A DNA stretch of 64,000 bases from an uncultured Lachnospiraceae bacterium (lineage in GTDB: Bacteria > Bacillota > Clostridia > Lachnospirales > Lachnospiraceae). Below the pieces are notes generated by a model. The model ran no database searches and was not told where the DNA came from. It saw only the letters and a program-made list of their open reading frames with translations. This document shows positions 55,954 through 64,000 of this stretch, one piece after another. The stretch's first letter is position 1. The number at the start of each line of letters is the position of its first letter. The DNA is taken from contig CADATP010000001.1 in assembly GCA_902790935.1 (NCBI GenBank), positions 1-64,000 on the forward strand. Direction: 5' to 3'. Made by a program: the position numbers and the translations under genes.

Positions 55954-57486
55954 TCACATCCTCTGCCAGTAGGCAGGATTGGGTCTGAAGGATACGGCTT
56001 CGAGAAGATGCTTTTCCTGTATCTCTTCCGACTGATCAAGGTCCGCGATCGTGCGGGACAATCTGAGAATTTTATGATAGGAGCGCAGACTTAAAGAAAG
56101 ACTGTCGTAGAGCTTTTCGGAAAGGGCTTTTTCTTTAGGACCCAGGTGACAGTACTTTTCAATATCCGCTCCGCTTATTTCGCTGTTAAAGCGGTACGTC
56201 TCCGAGGCGTATCGCTTTTTTTGCATTTCTCTGGCATTTATAACGGTTTCGCGCATTTCTTCGCTTGATATTCCACCGGCTTTGTTTGCAAGGTCGGAGA
56301 GTTTAACCTGATTCATCTCTACACAAAGGTCTATGCGGTCAAGGATGGGGCCGGAGATTTTTCCGAGATATCTTTTTATTTCAGGCTCCGTACAGCTGCA
56401 TTTGTTCCTGTCCGGGTAATATCCGCAGGGGCAGGGATTCATAGCACAAAGAAGTAGAAAATCCGCAGGGTATGTTACCTGATAGTTTACTCTGTTTATC
56501 CTGACCTTTTTATCTTCAAGGGGCTGTCTCAAGGCATCAAGAGTATGCCTGTCAAATTCTGTAAGCTCATCCAAAAACAGGACGGATCTGTGAGATAAAG
56601 AAACTGCTCCGGGCTTAGGAACCGTGCCGCCTCCTAAAAGAGCGGACATTGTAATTGAATGGTGCGGCGCTTCAAAGCCTCTATTTTTAACCAGATAGTC
56701 TGCGCGGTCAAGCTTTCCCGCAACGGACAGAATAGAGGTTATTTCAATGCTTTCTTCCTCCGTAAGGGGCGGAAGGATCCCGGGGATACACTTTGCTATA
56801 AGGGATTTTCCTACGCCGGGAGGCCCTGATAAAAGCATACTGTGAAATCCCGCAGCTGCGATCATTGAAGCTCTTTTTGCACCGTCCTGGCCGCTTACTT
56901 CTGAAAAGTCATGGTGTTTTACGGGAGCCCTCTTTATGCTTCCTTTATCGGTATTTGTTATAAGAGGGTTCTTCTGCGGGTCATTTAAAAATCTGTATAC
57001 GCTATCTAAAGTATCGGCTCCGAGGATATCTATTCCGCCTATAAGAGAGGCTTCGCTTAGATTATCCGCGGGAACTATTATTTGTTTACATCCCTCTTTT
57101 TTTGCTTTAACTACGATAGGCAAAACTCCGCGTACGGGTTTTATCTCGCCGTTTAGGCCAAGCTCGCCTATCATCATGGTTTTACTTACGCTCCGGGCCT
57201 TAAGCTTTCCGGAACAGATCAGTATTCCGATGGCTATGGGAAGGTCGAGAGCCGTTCCGTCTTTATGAAGATCGGCGGGAGACAGATTGACCGTGATCTT
57301 GGAGAGCGGAGAGGGCAGGCAGGTGTTTTTTAGCGCTGTAAATACCCGCTCCTTTGCCTCTTTTACTTCGGTTCCGGGGGAGCCTACTATCGAAAAGGAG
57401 GGCAGTCCGTTTGACACGTCTACTTCTACGTTTATGGGAATAGCTTCAATTCCTAATATTGAACAGGAAGTTATATTACAATACAT
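55954..57486 (-). CDS. comM: YifB/ComM family AAA ATPase
   Basis: 510 aa Mg-chelatase-like AAA+ helicase; ComM promotes branch migration during DNA uptake and transformation in studied species. N-terminal Lon-S5-like domain (LPSFSIVGSPGTEVKEAKERV), Walker A SGPPGVGKSLIAKCIPGILPP-type, Walker B VLFLDELTEF, and NPCPCGYYPD zinc-like motif. Tail-to-tail with pilT; the stops TGA/TCA abut as TGATCA with no terminator. Downstream of dprA by 11 bases. Confidence 0.93.
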   Translation of the reverse strand: MYCNITSCSILGIEAIPINVEVDVSNGLPSFSIVGSPGTEVKEAKERVFTALKNTCLPSPLSKITVNLSPADLHKDGTALDLPIAIGILICSGKLKARSVSKTMMIGELGLNGEIKPVRGVLPIVVKAKKEGCKQIIVPADNLSEASLIGGIDILGADTLDSVYRFLNDPQKNPLITNTDKGSIKRAPVKHHDFSEVSGQDGAKRASMIAAAGFHSMLLSGPPGVGKSLIAKCIPGILPPLTEEESIEITSILSVAGKLDRADYLVKNRGFEAPHHSITMSALLGGGTVPKPGAVSLSHRSVLFLDELTEFDRHTLDALRQPLEDKKVRINRVNYQVTYPADFLLLCAMNPCPCGYYPDRNKCSCTEPEIKRYLGKISGPILDRIDLCVEMNQVKLSDLANKAGGISSEEMRETVINAREMQKKRYASETYRFNSEISGADIEKYCHLGPKEKALSEKLYDSLSLSLRSYHKILRLSRTIADLDQSEEIQEKHLLEAVSFRPNPAYWQRM

Positions 57487-57497
57487 ATTATCCTCTT

Positions 57498-58670
57498 TTA
57501 TTTATATATTCTTACAAAATTACCCTGGCTTATCTGTTTTACGTTTCCCCCAATCAAAAGTTGCATCAGTATGAGCGAAAGCTCTGTATAGTCCATATCC
57601 GGCAACATCAAAAGAAGCTGATCTGTGCTTACGGGAGACAAAGAAAGCTTTAAAAGCACGGCTTTTTCCTTTTCAGACAGTCCGCTTAAAGCTTCATCAC
57701 GGCCGCAAAACTCTCTGTGCCTTGATCTGTTTTTGGGGTTATTTATCCCGGATTTTATCCGCATCCCGGGATCCTTTGATATTCCTTCGCAGGCTGACTT
57801 TTTCTTTTTCTTTTCGAATACCTGATTAAGTTCGCAAAGAAATATCTCCGGGGAAAGAAATACATTTGCCCCCTGACCGATAAGCCCGTTACAGCCATCG
57901 CTCAGTCTGTCGGTAATTCTTCCGGGAACTGCAAATACTTCACGACCCTGCTCTAAAGCCATGTCAACGGTTATCAGGGTTCCGCTTTTCTGCCTGGCCT
58001 CAATAACTATAACAGCGTCTGAAAGCCCGCTGACAATGCGGTTTCTCGGCGGAAAGTTGGCGGCAATGGCAGGATACCCCGGAGGGTAGGATGAGATTAT
58101 GCAGCCTTTTTCTTTTAGCTTTTCGTAAACCGGTTTATTGGACGGAGGATAACAGATATCCGCACCGCACCCCAAGACAGCGCAGGATAAGCCGTCCGCA
58201 TCAAGACAAGCCTTTTGCGCGATGCCGTCTATACCTCTTGCAAGCCCGCTTATTACCTGAACGCCGCTTTTTCCAAGATATTCACCCAGGGATGTGGCAA
58301 TAAAACGCCCATAGTCGGAGCAGTCTCTTGCACCGATCACGGCTACCGAAGGAATATCCTCCTCCGGCAGCTTTCCGTAATACCAAAGGCCCAGTGGCGG
58401 ATCGGAGATATTTTTAAGTCTTTCGGGATATTCGGGATCATATATTGAGACAAATGAGAGGGGCTCATCGGTACTTTCCTTAAAATCTCGAATCATAGAA
58501 AACTTATCATATTGCTTTTCGGGGAGAATTTCTTTTAGCTTATTTTGGTCTGCGTCAAAGATATTCTTTGCACTTTTAAAGTGATCGATCAGTCTGATCC
58601 CTTGTCTCCCGTTAAGATTTGGAATTAAACAGAGTCTTCGAATGAAGCTGTTTTCAGAATTAGTGTTCAT
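57498..58670 (-). CDS. dprA: DNA-processing protein DprA
   Basis: 390 aa. Loads RecA on incoming single-stranded DNA in natural transformation. N-terminal SAM/HhH-like region, Rossmann fold with VAVIGARDCSDYGR, GLARGIDGIAQKA and FPPRNRIVSGLSDAVIVIEA; C-terminal winged helix (about 320-385). SD from the GGGGGGA run before ATG 58670. Operon with comM. Confidence 0.95.
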   Translation of the reverse strand: MNTNSENSFIRRLCLIPNLNGRQGIRLIDHFKSAKNIFDADQNKLKEILPEKQYDKFSMIRDFKESTDEPLSFVSIYDPEYPERLKNISDPPLGLWYYGKLPEEDIPSVAVIGARDCSDYGRFIATSLGEYLGKSGVQVISGLARGIDGIAQKACLDADGLSCAVLGCGADICYPPSNKPVYEKLKEKGCIISSYPPGYPAIAANFPPRNRIVSGLSDAVIVIEARQKSGTLITVDMALEQGREVFAVPGRITDRLSDGCNGLIGQGANVFLSPEIFLCELNQVFEKKKKKSACEGISKDPGMRIKSGINNPKNRSRHREFCGRDEALSGLSEKEKAVLLKLSLSPVSTDQLLLMLPDMDYTELSLILMQLLIGGNVKQISQGNFVRIYK

Positions 58671-58707
58671 TAAAAATCCCCCCGATCTTGCCCTCAGGCT
58701 AAGCGAT

Positions 58708-58737
58708 ATATTAACTTCCTGCTTAAAGAATCGTCAA
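58708..58737 (-). promoter_or_regulatory. dprA-comM promoter
   Basis: Minus strand TTGACG (58737-58732), 18-bp spacer, TAATAT (58713-58708). Confidence 0.7.
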
Positions 58738-58810
58738 TACGTAAAAGAGTACAAGAATCGGAGGGGCAAATTGTAGAAGGTGCATAAAAAAATCGGGGTA
58801 AAATGCCATT

Positions 58811-58881
58811 AAACCCTTGTGGTTGACGCATCGAAAGCAGGGTCAAACCCTCTTGTCTTAATGCGCTTTTTGTTATATACT
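58811..58881 (+). promoter_or_regulatory. Promoter region of the SEC-C gene with short repeats
   Basis: TTGTCT (58853-58858), 17-bp spacer, TATACT (58876-58881). Upstream are AAACCCT at 58811 and 58845, and GGTTGAC (58821-58827) facing GTCAAACC (58842-58849), a possible operator. Confidence 0.5.
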
Positions 58882-58929
58882 AAATGTTGTGTTTCATTAA
58901 GAAATAATAATACATAGAGGTGGATAAAC

Positions 58930-59433
58930 ATGGCACTATTAGAGCAGTGGCGCGAAGTAGCGTACAATGAACATATCGATCAAAAAAAGCTTCAGGCACT
59001 TTGGGCCAGATACTTCCAGGATGAAAAGGAAATCTATTCCCAGCTTCTTAAGAATCCCGATGAAGTAGTAAGCGGATCTGTTAAGGAACTTGCTGAGAAG
59101 TATAATGTAACTGTTATGACTATGACCGGATTCCTTGACGGCATCAATGACAGCCTTAAGGAAAAGAACCCCATCGAGGAGATGGAAGAGGACACGGTTG
59201 TATCTCTCCCCATCGACAAGGCTCTTCTCTACAAGAACATGGTAGGAGCCGAGGCTGACTGGCTTTATAACCTTCCCGAGTGGGAGGATATCTTTGACGA
59301 GAATACCCGTAAAGCCCTTTATAAAGAGCAGAAGTCATCAACCACGATCGTTAAGGATGCAAAAATCTATCCCAACGATCCCTGCCCTTGCGGAAGCGGT
59401 AAGAAGTATAAGAAGTGCTGCGGCAAAAAGTAA
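58930..59433 (+). CDS. SEC-C motif protein
   Basis: 167 aa. The first ~140 residues are alpha-helical and not recognised; the end [17 protein letters not shown] is a SEC-C zinc motif like that of SecA tails, which bind SecB or ribosomes. Single gene with its own promoter and a hairpin after it. Function unknown; a helper of protein export or ribosome contact is a guess. Confidence 0.85.
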   Translation: MALLEQWREVAYNEHIDQKKLQALWARYFQDEKEIYSQLLKNPDEVVSGSVKELAEKYNVTVMTMTGFLDGINDSLKEKNPIEEMEEDTVVSLPIDKALLYKNMVGAEADWLYNLPEWEDIFDENTRKALYKEQKSSTTIVKDAKIYPNDPCPCGSGKKYKKCCGKK

Positions 59434-59437
59434 TTCA

Positions 59438-59478
59438 TTAAGGGCTTACCCGTAACAGGGAGAGCCCTAATGTTTTTT
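59438..59478 (+). terminator. Terminator / hairpin between SEC-C gene and apt
   Basis: AGGGCT (59441-59446) pairs with AGCCCT (59463-59468), flanks TTA/TAA and an inner CCC/GGG extend it, then six T. Only about 16 bases before apt. Confidence 0.75.
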
Positions 59479-59494
59479 GGGAGGTCTATTTTAA

Positions 59495-60019
59495 ATGAAA
59501 AAGCTTGAAGAATATATCAGAAGTATCCCGGATTTCCCGGAGAAGGGCATAATCTTCAGAGATGTTACAAGTGTACTTGAGGACGCTGAAGGCTTTAAAC
59601 TTGCCATAGATACGATGCAGGATCTTGTTAAGGACCTTGATATCGATGCTATCGTAGGTGCGGAGAGCAGAGGGTTTATCTTCGGAGCTCCTATCGCCTA
59701 CAATTTAAACAAGCCTTTCTGCCTTATCCGTAAAAAGGGTAAGCTCCCTTGTGCTACCATAGAAGAGACATACAATCTTGAGTACGGAACGGCGACTATC
59801 GAGATACATAAGGACAGTATTAAACCCGGACAGAAAGTTCTCCTTGTGGACGATCTCATTGCTACGGGCGGAACGACAGAAGCTATGATAAAGCTTGTGG
59901 AAAAGCTTGGCGGAGAAGTAGTCGGAGTCGTTGTTCTTATCGAACTTGCCGGACTTAAGGGCAGAGAAAAGATTGCGGGTTATCGCCTTGATGCTGCGAT
60001 TACATACGAAGGAAAATAA
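59495..60019 (+). CDS. apt: Adenine phosphoribosyltransferase
   Basis: 174 aa; salvages adenine to AMP with PRPP. Start YIRSIPDFPEKGIIFRDVT, then GAESRGFIFGAP and the PRPP motif VLLVDDLIATGGTTEA. SD GGGAGG. Immediately precedes rel, the order seen in many Firmicutes. Confidence 0.98.
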   Translation: MKKLEEYIRSIPDFPEKGIIFRDVTSVLEDAEGFKLAIDTMQDLVKDLDIDAIVGAESRGFIFGAPIAYNLNKPFCLIRKKGKLPCATIEETYNLEYGTATIEIHKDSIKPGQKVLLVDDLIATGGTTEAMIKLVEKLGGEVVGVVVLIELAGLKGREKIAGYRLDAAITYEGK

Positions 60020-60037
60020 TATTCAGAGGTAGATTGT

Positions 60038-62347
60038 ATGGCGGAAGAAAAAGTGGTATCAAGTGCGGCTATAGATACCAGCCATATAACTAAATATGAG
60101 GATTTTGTATCACCCGACGAGCTGTACAATCAGCTTATTAATGCTTTAAAGAAATACCATCCCAGCGATGATATTTCTATGATCGAAAAGGCGTATAAGG
60201 TAGCGTGTGAAGCCCATAACGGACAGGTCAGAAAGTCCGGAGAGCCTTATATCATCCATCCCTTAAACGTTGCCATAATCCTTGCAGAGCTTGAGATGGA
60301 CAAGGAGACTATTGCGGCGGGCCTTTTACACGATGTCGTGGAAGATACTGTCATGACCGAGGCAGACCTTGAAAGGGAGTTTGGCTCGGATGTTGCTATT
60401 TTGGTTGACGGTGTTACAAAGCTTGAAAAACTTCCGCTTTCAACCTCCATAGACCAGTCTGATGCAAAGATCGAGATGCAGGCGGAAAACCTTAGAAAAA
60501 TGTTTCTTGCTATGGCTAAGGATATCCGCGTTATTATGATCAAGCTTGCGGACAGACTTCACAATATGCGAACCCTTCAATACCAAAAGCCCGAAAGCCA
60601 GATACGTATTGCCAGGGAAACGCAGGAAATATACTGTCCCATCGCCCAAAGACTCGGTATCAGCAAATTAAAGGTTGAGCTTGATGACCTTTCACTCATG
60701 TACCTGGATCCCGAAGCCTTTAACGAGCTTTCTACCAAGATTGAGATGGGAAGGGCCGAAAGAGAAGAATACATCGCCAGCATCGTTAAAGAGGTTGGAG
60801 AGCATATAAAAGAAGCGGGTATTACCGCAAAAGTAGACGGCAGAGTTAAACACTTCTTCTCCATCTACAAAAAGATGAAGAATCAAAATAAAACTCTGGA
60901 TCAGATATATGACCTTTTCGCCGTCAGGATAATTGTGGATACGGTCAAGGATTGCTATGCTGCTCTCGGAGTGATTCATGAGCATTATAAGCCTATCCCC
61001 GGAAGATTCAAAGATTACATTGCAATGCCCAAGCCCAATATGTACCAGTCGCTGCACACAACCCTTATCGGAAGCAGCGGACAGCCCTTCGAGATACAGA
61101 TACGTACCTTCGAGATGCATAAGGCTGCTGAATACGGTATCGCTGCGCACTGGAAATACAAAGAGACTTCGGCCGGAACAGGCGGCGTCCACGGAGAAGA
61201 AGAGAAGCTTTCATGGCTCAGACAGATCCTGGAATGGCAGAGGGATATGTCAGACAACAGAGAATTCCTTAATCTCCTTAAAAATGACCTTGACCTTTTC
61301 GCTGATAATGTATATTGCTTCACTCCAAGCGGAGAAGTTAAGAACCTTCCCGCGGGATCTTGCCCCATTGACTTTGCCTACAGCATACACAGCGCTGTAG
61401 GAAACAGGATGGTCGGTGCAAGAGTTAACGGAAAACTTGTACCTATAGATTATAAGATAAAGAACGGTGACCGTATCGAGGTCATCACATCTCAAAATAC
61501 GAAGGGCCCCAGCAGAGACTGGCTGAGCCTTGTTAAGAGTACTCAGGCCAAGAACAAGATTAACCAATGGTTCAGAAATGAATCCAAGGACGTTAATGTT
61601 GCCAAGGGAAAAGAGTATCTTCTTAATTACTGTAAGTCAAAGGGAATCGATCTCTACGCTATTATGACTCCCGAGTACCAGTATGAGCTTGTAAGAAAGT
61701 ACGGACTCCATGACTGGGACGGTGTTCTTGCGGCGGTAGGGCACGGAGCTTTAAAGGACGGACAGGTTATCAATAAGATAAAAGAGCTCTACGATGCTGA
61801 CCATCAGCAGGCTCTTACCAAGGAAGAAGTATTAGAGGCAATCGCTGAAAATGCGGCAGCTGCGGCGGCTAAGCCCAAGATAAAGAGTAAGAGCGGTATC
61901 GTGGTCAAGGGAATCACGGATCTTTCCGTTAGATTTTCAAAGTGCTGCAGCCCTGTACCCGGAGATGAGATCGTCGGATTCGTCACAAGAGGAAGAGGAA
62001 TTTCTATCCACAGAACGGACTGTATAAATATCATCAGTCTGCCTGAGCTTGACAGAGTGCGACTTATCGACGCAGAATGGCAGGCACCGGACAAACAGCA
62101 GGCCGAAAAATATGTTACCGAGATCAAGATCTACGCTAACGACAGAAGCGGACTTCTTGCGGATGTTTCGAGGGCTCTTACGGAGAAGAATATCAATATT
62201 CTTTCTATGAATACAAAGACCAACAAACAGGGCGTTGCAACAATGCAGATGTCCTTTGAGATAAGCGATAAGGATGAGCTTAAAAATATCGTTGAGAAGA
62301 TAAGATCTATCGACGGTATCATCGACATTGAGAGAGCCATCGGTTAG
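60038..62347 (+). CDS. rel: Bifunctional (p)ppGpp synthetase/hydrolase
   Basis: 769 aa RelA/SpoT homologue of the stringent response. N-terminal HD hydrolase (HPLNVAIILAELEMD, LLHDVVEDT), synthetase domain (GRFKDYIAMPKPNMYQSLHT), TGS (YCFTPSGEVKNLPAGSCPIDFAYSIH), zinc-finger-like CCSPVPGDEIVGFVTRG and C-terminal ACT. Both catalytic halves have their motifs, so dual activity is expected. ATG 60038 with SD AGAGGT. Confidence 0.97.
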   Translation: MAEEKVVSSAAIDTSHITKYEDFVSPDELYNQLINALKKYHPSDDISMIEKAYKVACEAHNGQVRKSGEPYIIHPLNVAIILAELEMDKETIAAGLLHDVVEDTVMTEADLEREFGSDVAILVDGVTKLEKLPLSTSIDQSDAKIEMQAENLRKMFLAMAKDIRVIMIKLADRLHNMRTLQYQKPESQIRIARETQEIYCPIAQRLGISKLKVELDDLSLMYLDPEAFNELSTKIEMGRAEREEYIASIVKEVGEHIKEAGITAKVDGRVKHFFSIYKKMKNQNKTLDQIYDLFAVRIIVDTVKDCYAALGVIHEHYKPIPGRFKDYIAMPKPNMYQSLHTTLIGSSGQPFEIQIRTFEMHKAAEYGIAAHWKYKETSAGTGGVHGEEEKLSWLRQILEWQRDMSDNREFLNLLKNDLDLFADNVYCFTPSGEVKNLPAGSCPIDFAYSIHSAVGNRMVGARVNGKLVPIDYKIKNGDRIEVITSQNTKGPSRDWLSLVKSTQAKNKINQWFRNESKDVNVAKGKEYLLNYCKSKGIDLYAIMTPEYQYELVRKYGLHDWDGVLAAVGHGALKDGQVINKIKELYDADHQQALTKEEVLEAIAENAAAAAAKPKIKSKSGIVVKGITDLSVRFSKCCSPVPGDEIVGFVTRGRGISIHRTDCINIISLPELDRVRLIDAEWQAPDKQQAEKYVTEIKIYANDRSGLLADVSRALTEKNINILSMNTKTNKQGVATMQMSFEISDKDELKNIVEKIRSIDGIIDIERAIG

Positions 62348-62363
62348 TTACGGAAAGGTTTAT

Positions 62364-62996
62364 ATGGCAGATATTAAGATCGGCCGCATGGTAATAGGTG
62401 TTGCGGCTACAAACTGTTATTTTTTATACAGAGAGGGCAGCAAAAAGTGCGTTGTTATCGACGCTCCCGATAAAGGAAAAGAGATAGCTGCGGCTTTGGG
62501 AAAGCATGGATTTGAGATAGAGGCGCTCCTGCTTACCCACGGACATTTTGATCATATCTGGGGAGCCAGCGAGCTCAGACAGGTTACGGGCGCAAAGATT
62601 TATGCGCTTGATGCCGAGCAGCCTCTTTTAGAGGACAGCAGATTAAATGTTTCGGCTCAGTCCGGAAGACCTTGCACCGTTAAGGTGAACAAGTATTTTA
62701 AAGACGGTGATGTGCTTGATCTTGCGGATATTAAGATAAAGGTTATCGCTACTCCGGGACACACAGCGGGAAGCTGTTGCTTTTATGTTGAGGAAGCCGG
62801 AATACTTGTAGCGGGAGATACGCTGTTTTACGAGTCTGTCGGAAGGTGCGATCTTCCTACGGGAAGCGGTATGACCCTTGAGCGAAGCGTTAAGGAAAAG
62901 ATTTTCACTCTTCCGCCCGAGACGGTTTGCTATCCCGGACACGGCGATGAGACCAGCGTTTCACACGAGATGAAATATAATCCCTTTTTGGTATAA
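62364..62996 (+). CDS. MBL-fold metallo-hydrolase (glyoxalase II-like)
   Basis: 210 aa. Metal motif THGHFDH with later GHTAGSCCFY, GDTLFYESVGRCDLPTG and CYPGHGDET ligands complete. Family YcbL/GloB-like; hydroxyacyl-thioester hydrolysis is the likely type of reaction, substrate unknown. ATG 62364 has GGAAAGG; earlier in-frame starts lie inside rel. 16 bases after rel. Confidence 0.9.
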   Translation: MADIKIGRMVIGVAATNCYFLYREGSKKCVVIDAPDKGKEIAAALGKHGFEIEALLLTHGHFDHIWGASELRQVTGAKIYALDAEQPLLEDSRLNVSAQSGRPCTVKVNKYFKDGDVLDLADIKIKVIATPGHTAGSCCFYVEEAGILVAGDTLFYESVGRCDLPTGSGMTLERSVKEKIFTLPPETVCYPGHGDETSVSHEMKYNPFLV

Positions 62997-63014
62997 AAAA
63001 GCAAAGGCAGATTA

Positions 63015-64000
63015 ATGGCGACTAAATATATAAAAATAAATCATGAAAAGTACGGCTATGATGTGCTGGCTCTTTTCCAGTCCTTCTATCCGGAAGACAA
63101 TCATCAGCTTGTTTTTCCGGGATGCCGGGAACAGATTACAGGGGAAGCCGAGGAAATCGGCTTTTTTGCTCTCTTAAATTATAAAGACGGTGACAACGCA
63201 CCTGTAGATATAACTTTCAGTGATGGCAGTTCCTTCAGATACCCCGGAGGACAGGGAAGCGATCTAAAGGAAGGATTTGGAAACTATCTGTATGATATTC
63301 TTTCTAAAAAGACCGGAGTTACGCTCCCCTGGGGAACCCTTAACGGTGTCAGACCCACTAAGATAGCTTATAAAGGACTTATCGAAGGAAAATCTGACGA
63401 AGAGATAGAAGAAATCTATTTAAAGGACAGAAAAGCCTCAGCAGAAAAAGCACGTCTTGCAATAGAAATAGCAAAAAGGGAAAAGAGTATATTGGATAAG
63501 ATCAATCTATCCGATGGTTACAGCCTGTATATAGGGATACCTTTTTGCCCTACAACATGTTTATATTGTTCCTTTACTTCGTATCCTTATTCGGTATACA
63601 AAAAAGAGGTTGATAATTATTTAGATGCTCTTATAAAGGAGCTGGAATTTGTAGCCGGGATGAGAAAGGAAAACCCCGATACGATCTACATCGGCGGAGG
63701 AACTCCTACAACCCTTGATGCGGAGCGCCTGGAGAGGCTTTTATCCAAGGTTGAAGAGCTTTTTGACCTTAATAAGGTATTCGAATTTACCGTTGAAGCC
63801 GGAAGAGCGGATTCTATTACTGAGGAAAAGCTGAAGGTCTTAAAGGCGCATAAAGTAACCAGAATCTCTATAAATCCCCAGACATTCAACCAGGAAACCC
63901 TTGACTTTATCGGCAGAAAGGCTTCGGTAGAGCAGTTTGCGCAGGTTTGGCCTATAGCGCGAAAGCTTGGCTTTGACAATATCAATATGGATATTATCTT
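63015..64000 (+). CDS. hemZ: Coproporphyrinogen dehydrogenase HemZ (3' truncated by window)
   Basis: ATG 63015; open to the window end (328 codons), C terminus missing. N-terminal ~160 residues are the HemZ-specific part (RYPGGQGSDLKEGFG, TLPWGTLNGVRPTK). Radical SAM motif CPTTCLYC near residue 180, then YIGGGTPTTL, VEAGRADSIT and RISINPQTFN. Oxygen-independent heme-pathway oxidase-like or related role. Position after rel and the MBL gene is typical of clostridia. Confidence 0.93.
   Translation, partial: MATKYIKINHEKYGYDVLALFQSFYPEDNHQLVFPGCREQITGEAEEIGFFALLNYKDGDNAPVDITFSDGSSFRYPGGQGSDLKEGFGNYLYDILSKKTGVTLPWGTLNGVRPTKIAYKGLIEGKSDEEIEEIYLKDRKASAEKARLAIEIAKREKSILDKINLSDGYSLYIGIPFCPTTCLYCSFTSYPYSVYKKEVDNYLDALIKELEFVAGMRKENPDTIYIGGGTPTTLDAERLERLLSKVEELFDLNKVFEFTVEAGRADSITEEKLKVLKAHKVTRISINPQTFNQETLDFIGRKASVEQFAQVWPIARKLGFDNINMDII

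Noticed and set aside
62328..62363. Extended N terminus of the MBL hydrolase inside rel
   Set aside because: ATG 62364 has a good SD and matches the usual start MADIKIG.

Overview
The window reads as a chromosomal segment of a low-to-moderate GC Bacillota, most likely a Lachnospiraceae of the Butyrivibrio/Pseudobutyrivibrio/Roseburia type. The reasons are a CIRCE-controlled groESL, the rimP-nusA-rnpM-L7Ae-infB-rbfA operon with a long Arg/Gly/Gln/Asn-rich IF-2 N terminus, hemZ after a single bifunctional rel, lipoprotein-based transport, a BMP-type nucleoside ABC system and strong Shine-Dalgarno (SD) sequences. The genus is inference. I saw no tRNA, rRNA, CRISPR array, prophage, transposase or clear mobile element.

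Layout. 1-3.3 kb: end of a MalFG-type sugar ABC importer with a GH13 amylase lipoprotein. 3.4-9.5 kb: a small unknown gene, a class A PBP, a YigZ-type protein, mgtE behind a structured leader, and a two-domain protein with a C39-like cysteine protease fold. 9.5-11.9 kb: groES-groEL with a perfect CIRCE, then a gene-free stretch with two tandem hairpin units. 12-17.2 kb: a membrane EAL protein, a Cof-type phosphatase and a PadR / HAAS-like / DUF4097-like operon. 17.3-24 kb: the translation operon rimP to nrnA. 24-26.8 kb: a secreted protein and a membrane LuxR-type regulator, divergent, inserted before ribF-truB. 28.8-35.3 kb: a second Cof phosphatase, a Na/Pi symporter-like protein, and a leftward group (glycosidase-like, xpt, K+ channel, orphan LytTR regulator). 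35.3-41.3 kb: three adaptor-like proteins plus a large FtsX-type permease, with no ATPase. 41.4-50.7 kb: glyA, a BMP-family nucleoside importer, homoserine dehydrogenase and aspartokinase. 50.7-58.7 kb: a GH3-like protein lacking its catalytic motifs, hemW, a degenerate HD-GYP-like protein overlapping pilT, and the opposing dprA-comM pair. 58.9-64 kb: SEC-C protein, apt, rel, an MBL-fold hydrolase and a truncated hemZ.

The most unusual points are: the mgtE leader, with mutually exclusive helices and a possible leader ORF overlapping mgtE; the three-adaptor/one-permease cluster; the degenerate GH3 and HD domains; the array of GGGGTAG motifs between the secreted protein and the LuxR regulator, in a place where ribF/truB would be expected to follow directly; and the tandem hairpins after groEL whose inner stems differ yet still pair. 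Several short sites are given with exact positions because they were matched by eye; none has been tested by folding software or database search.
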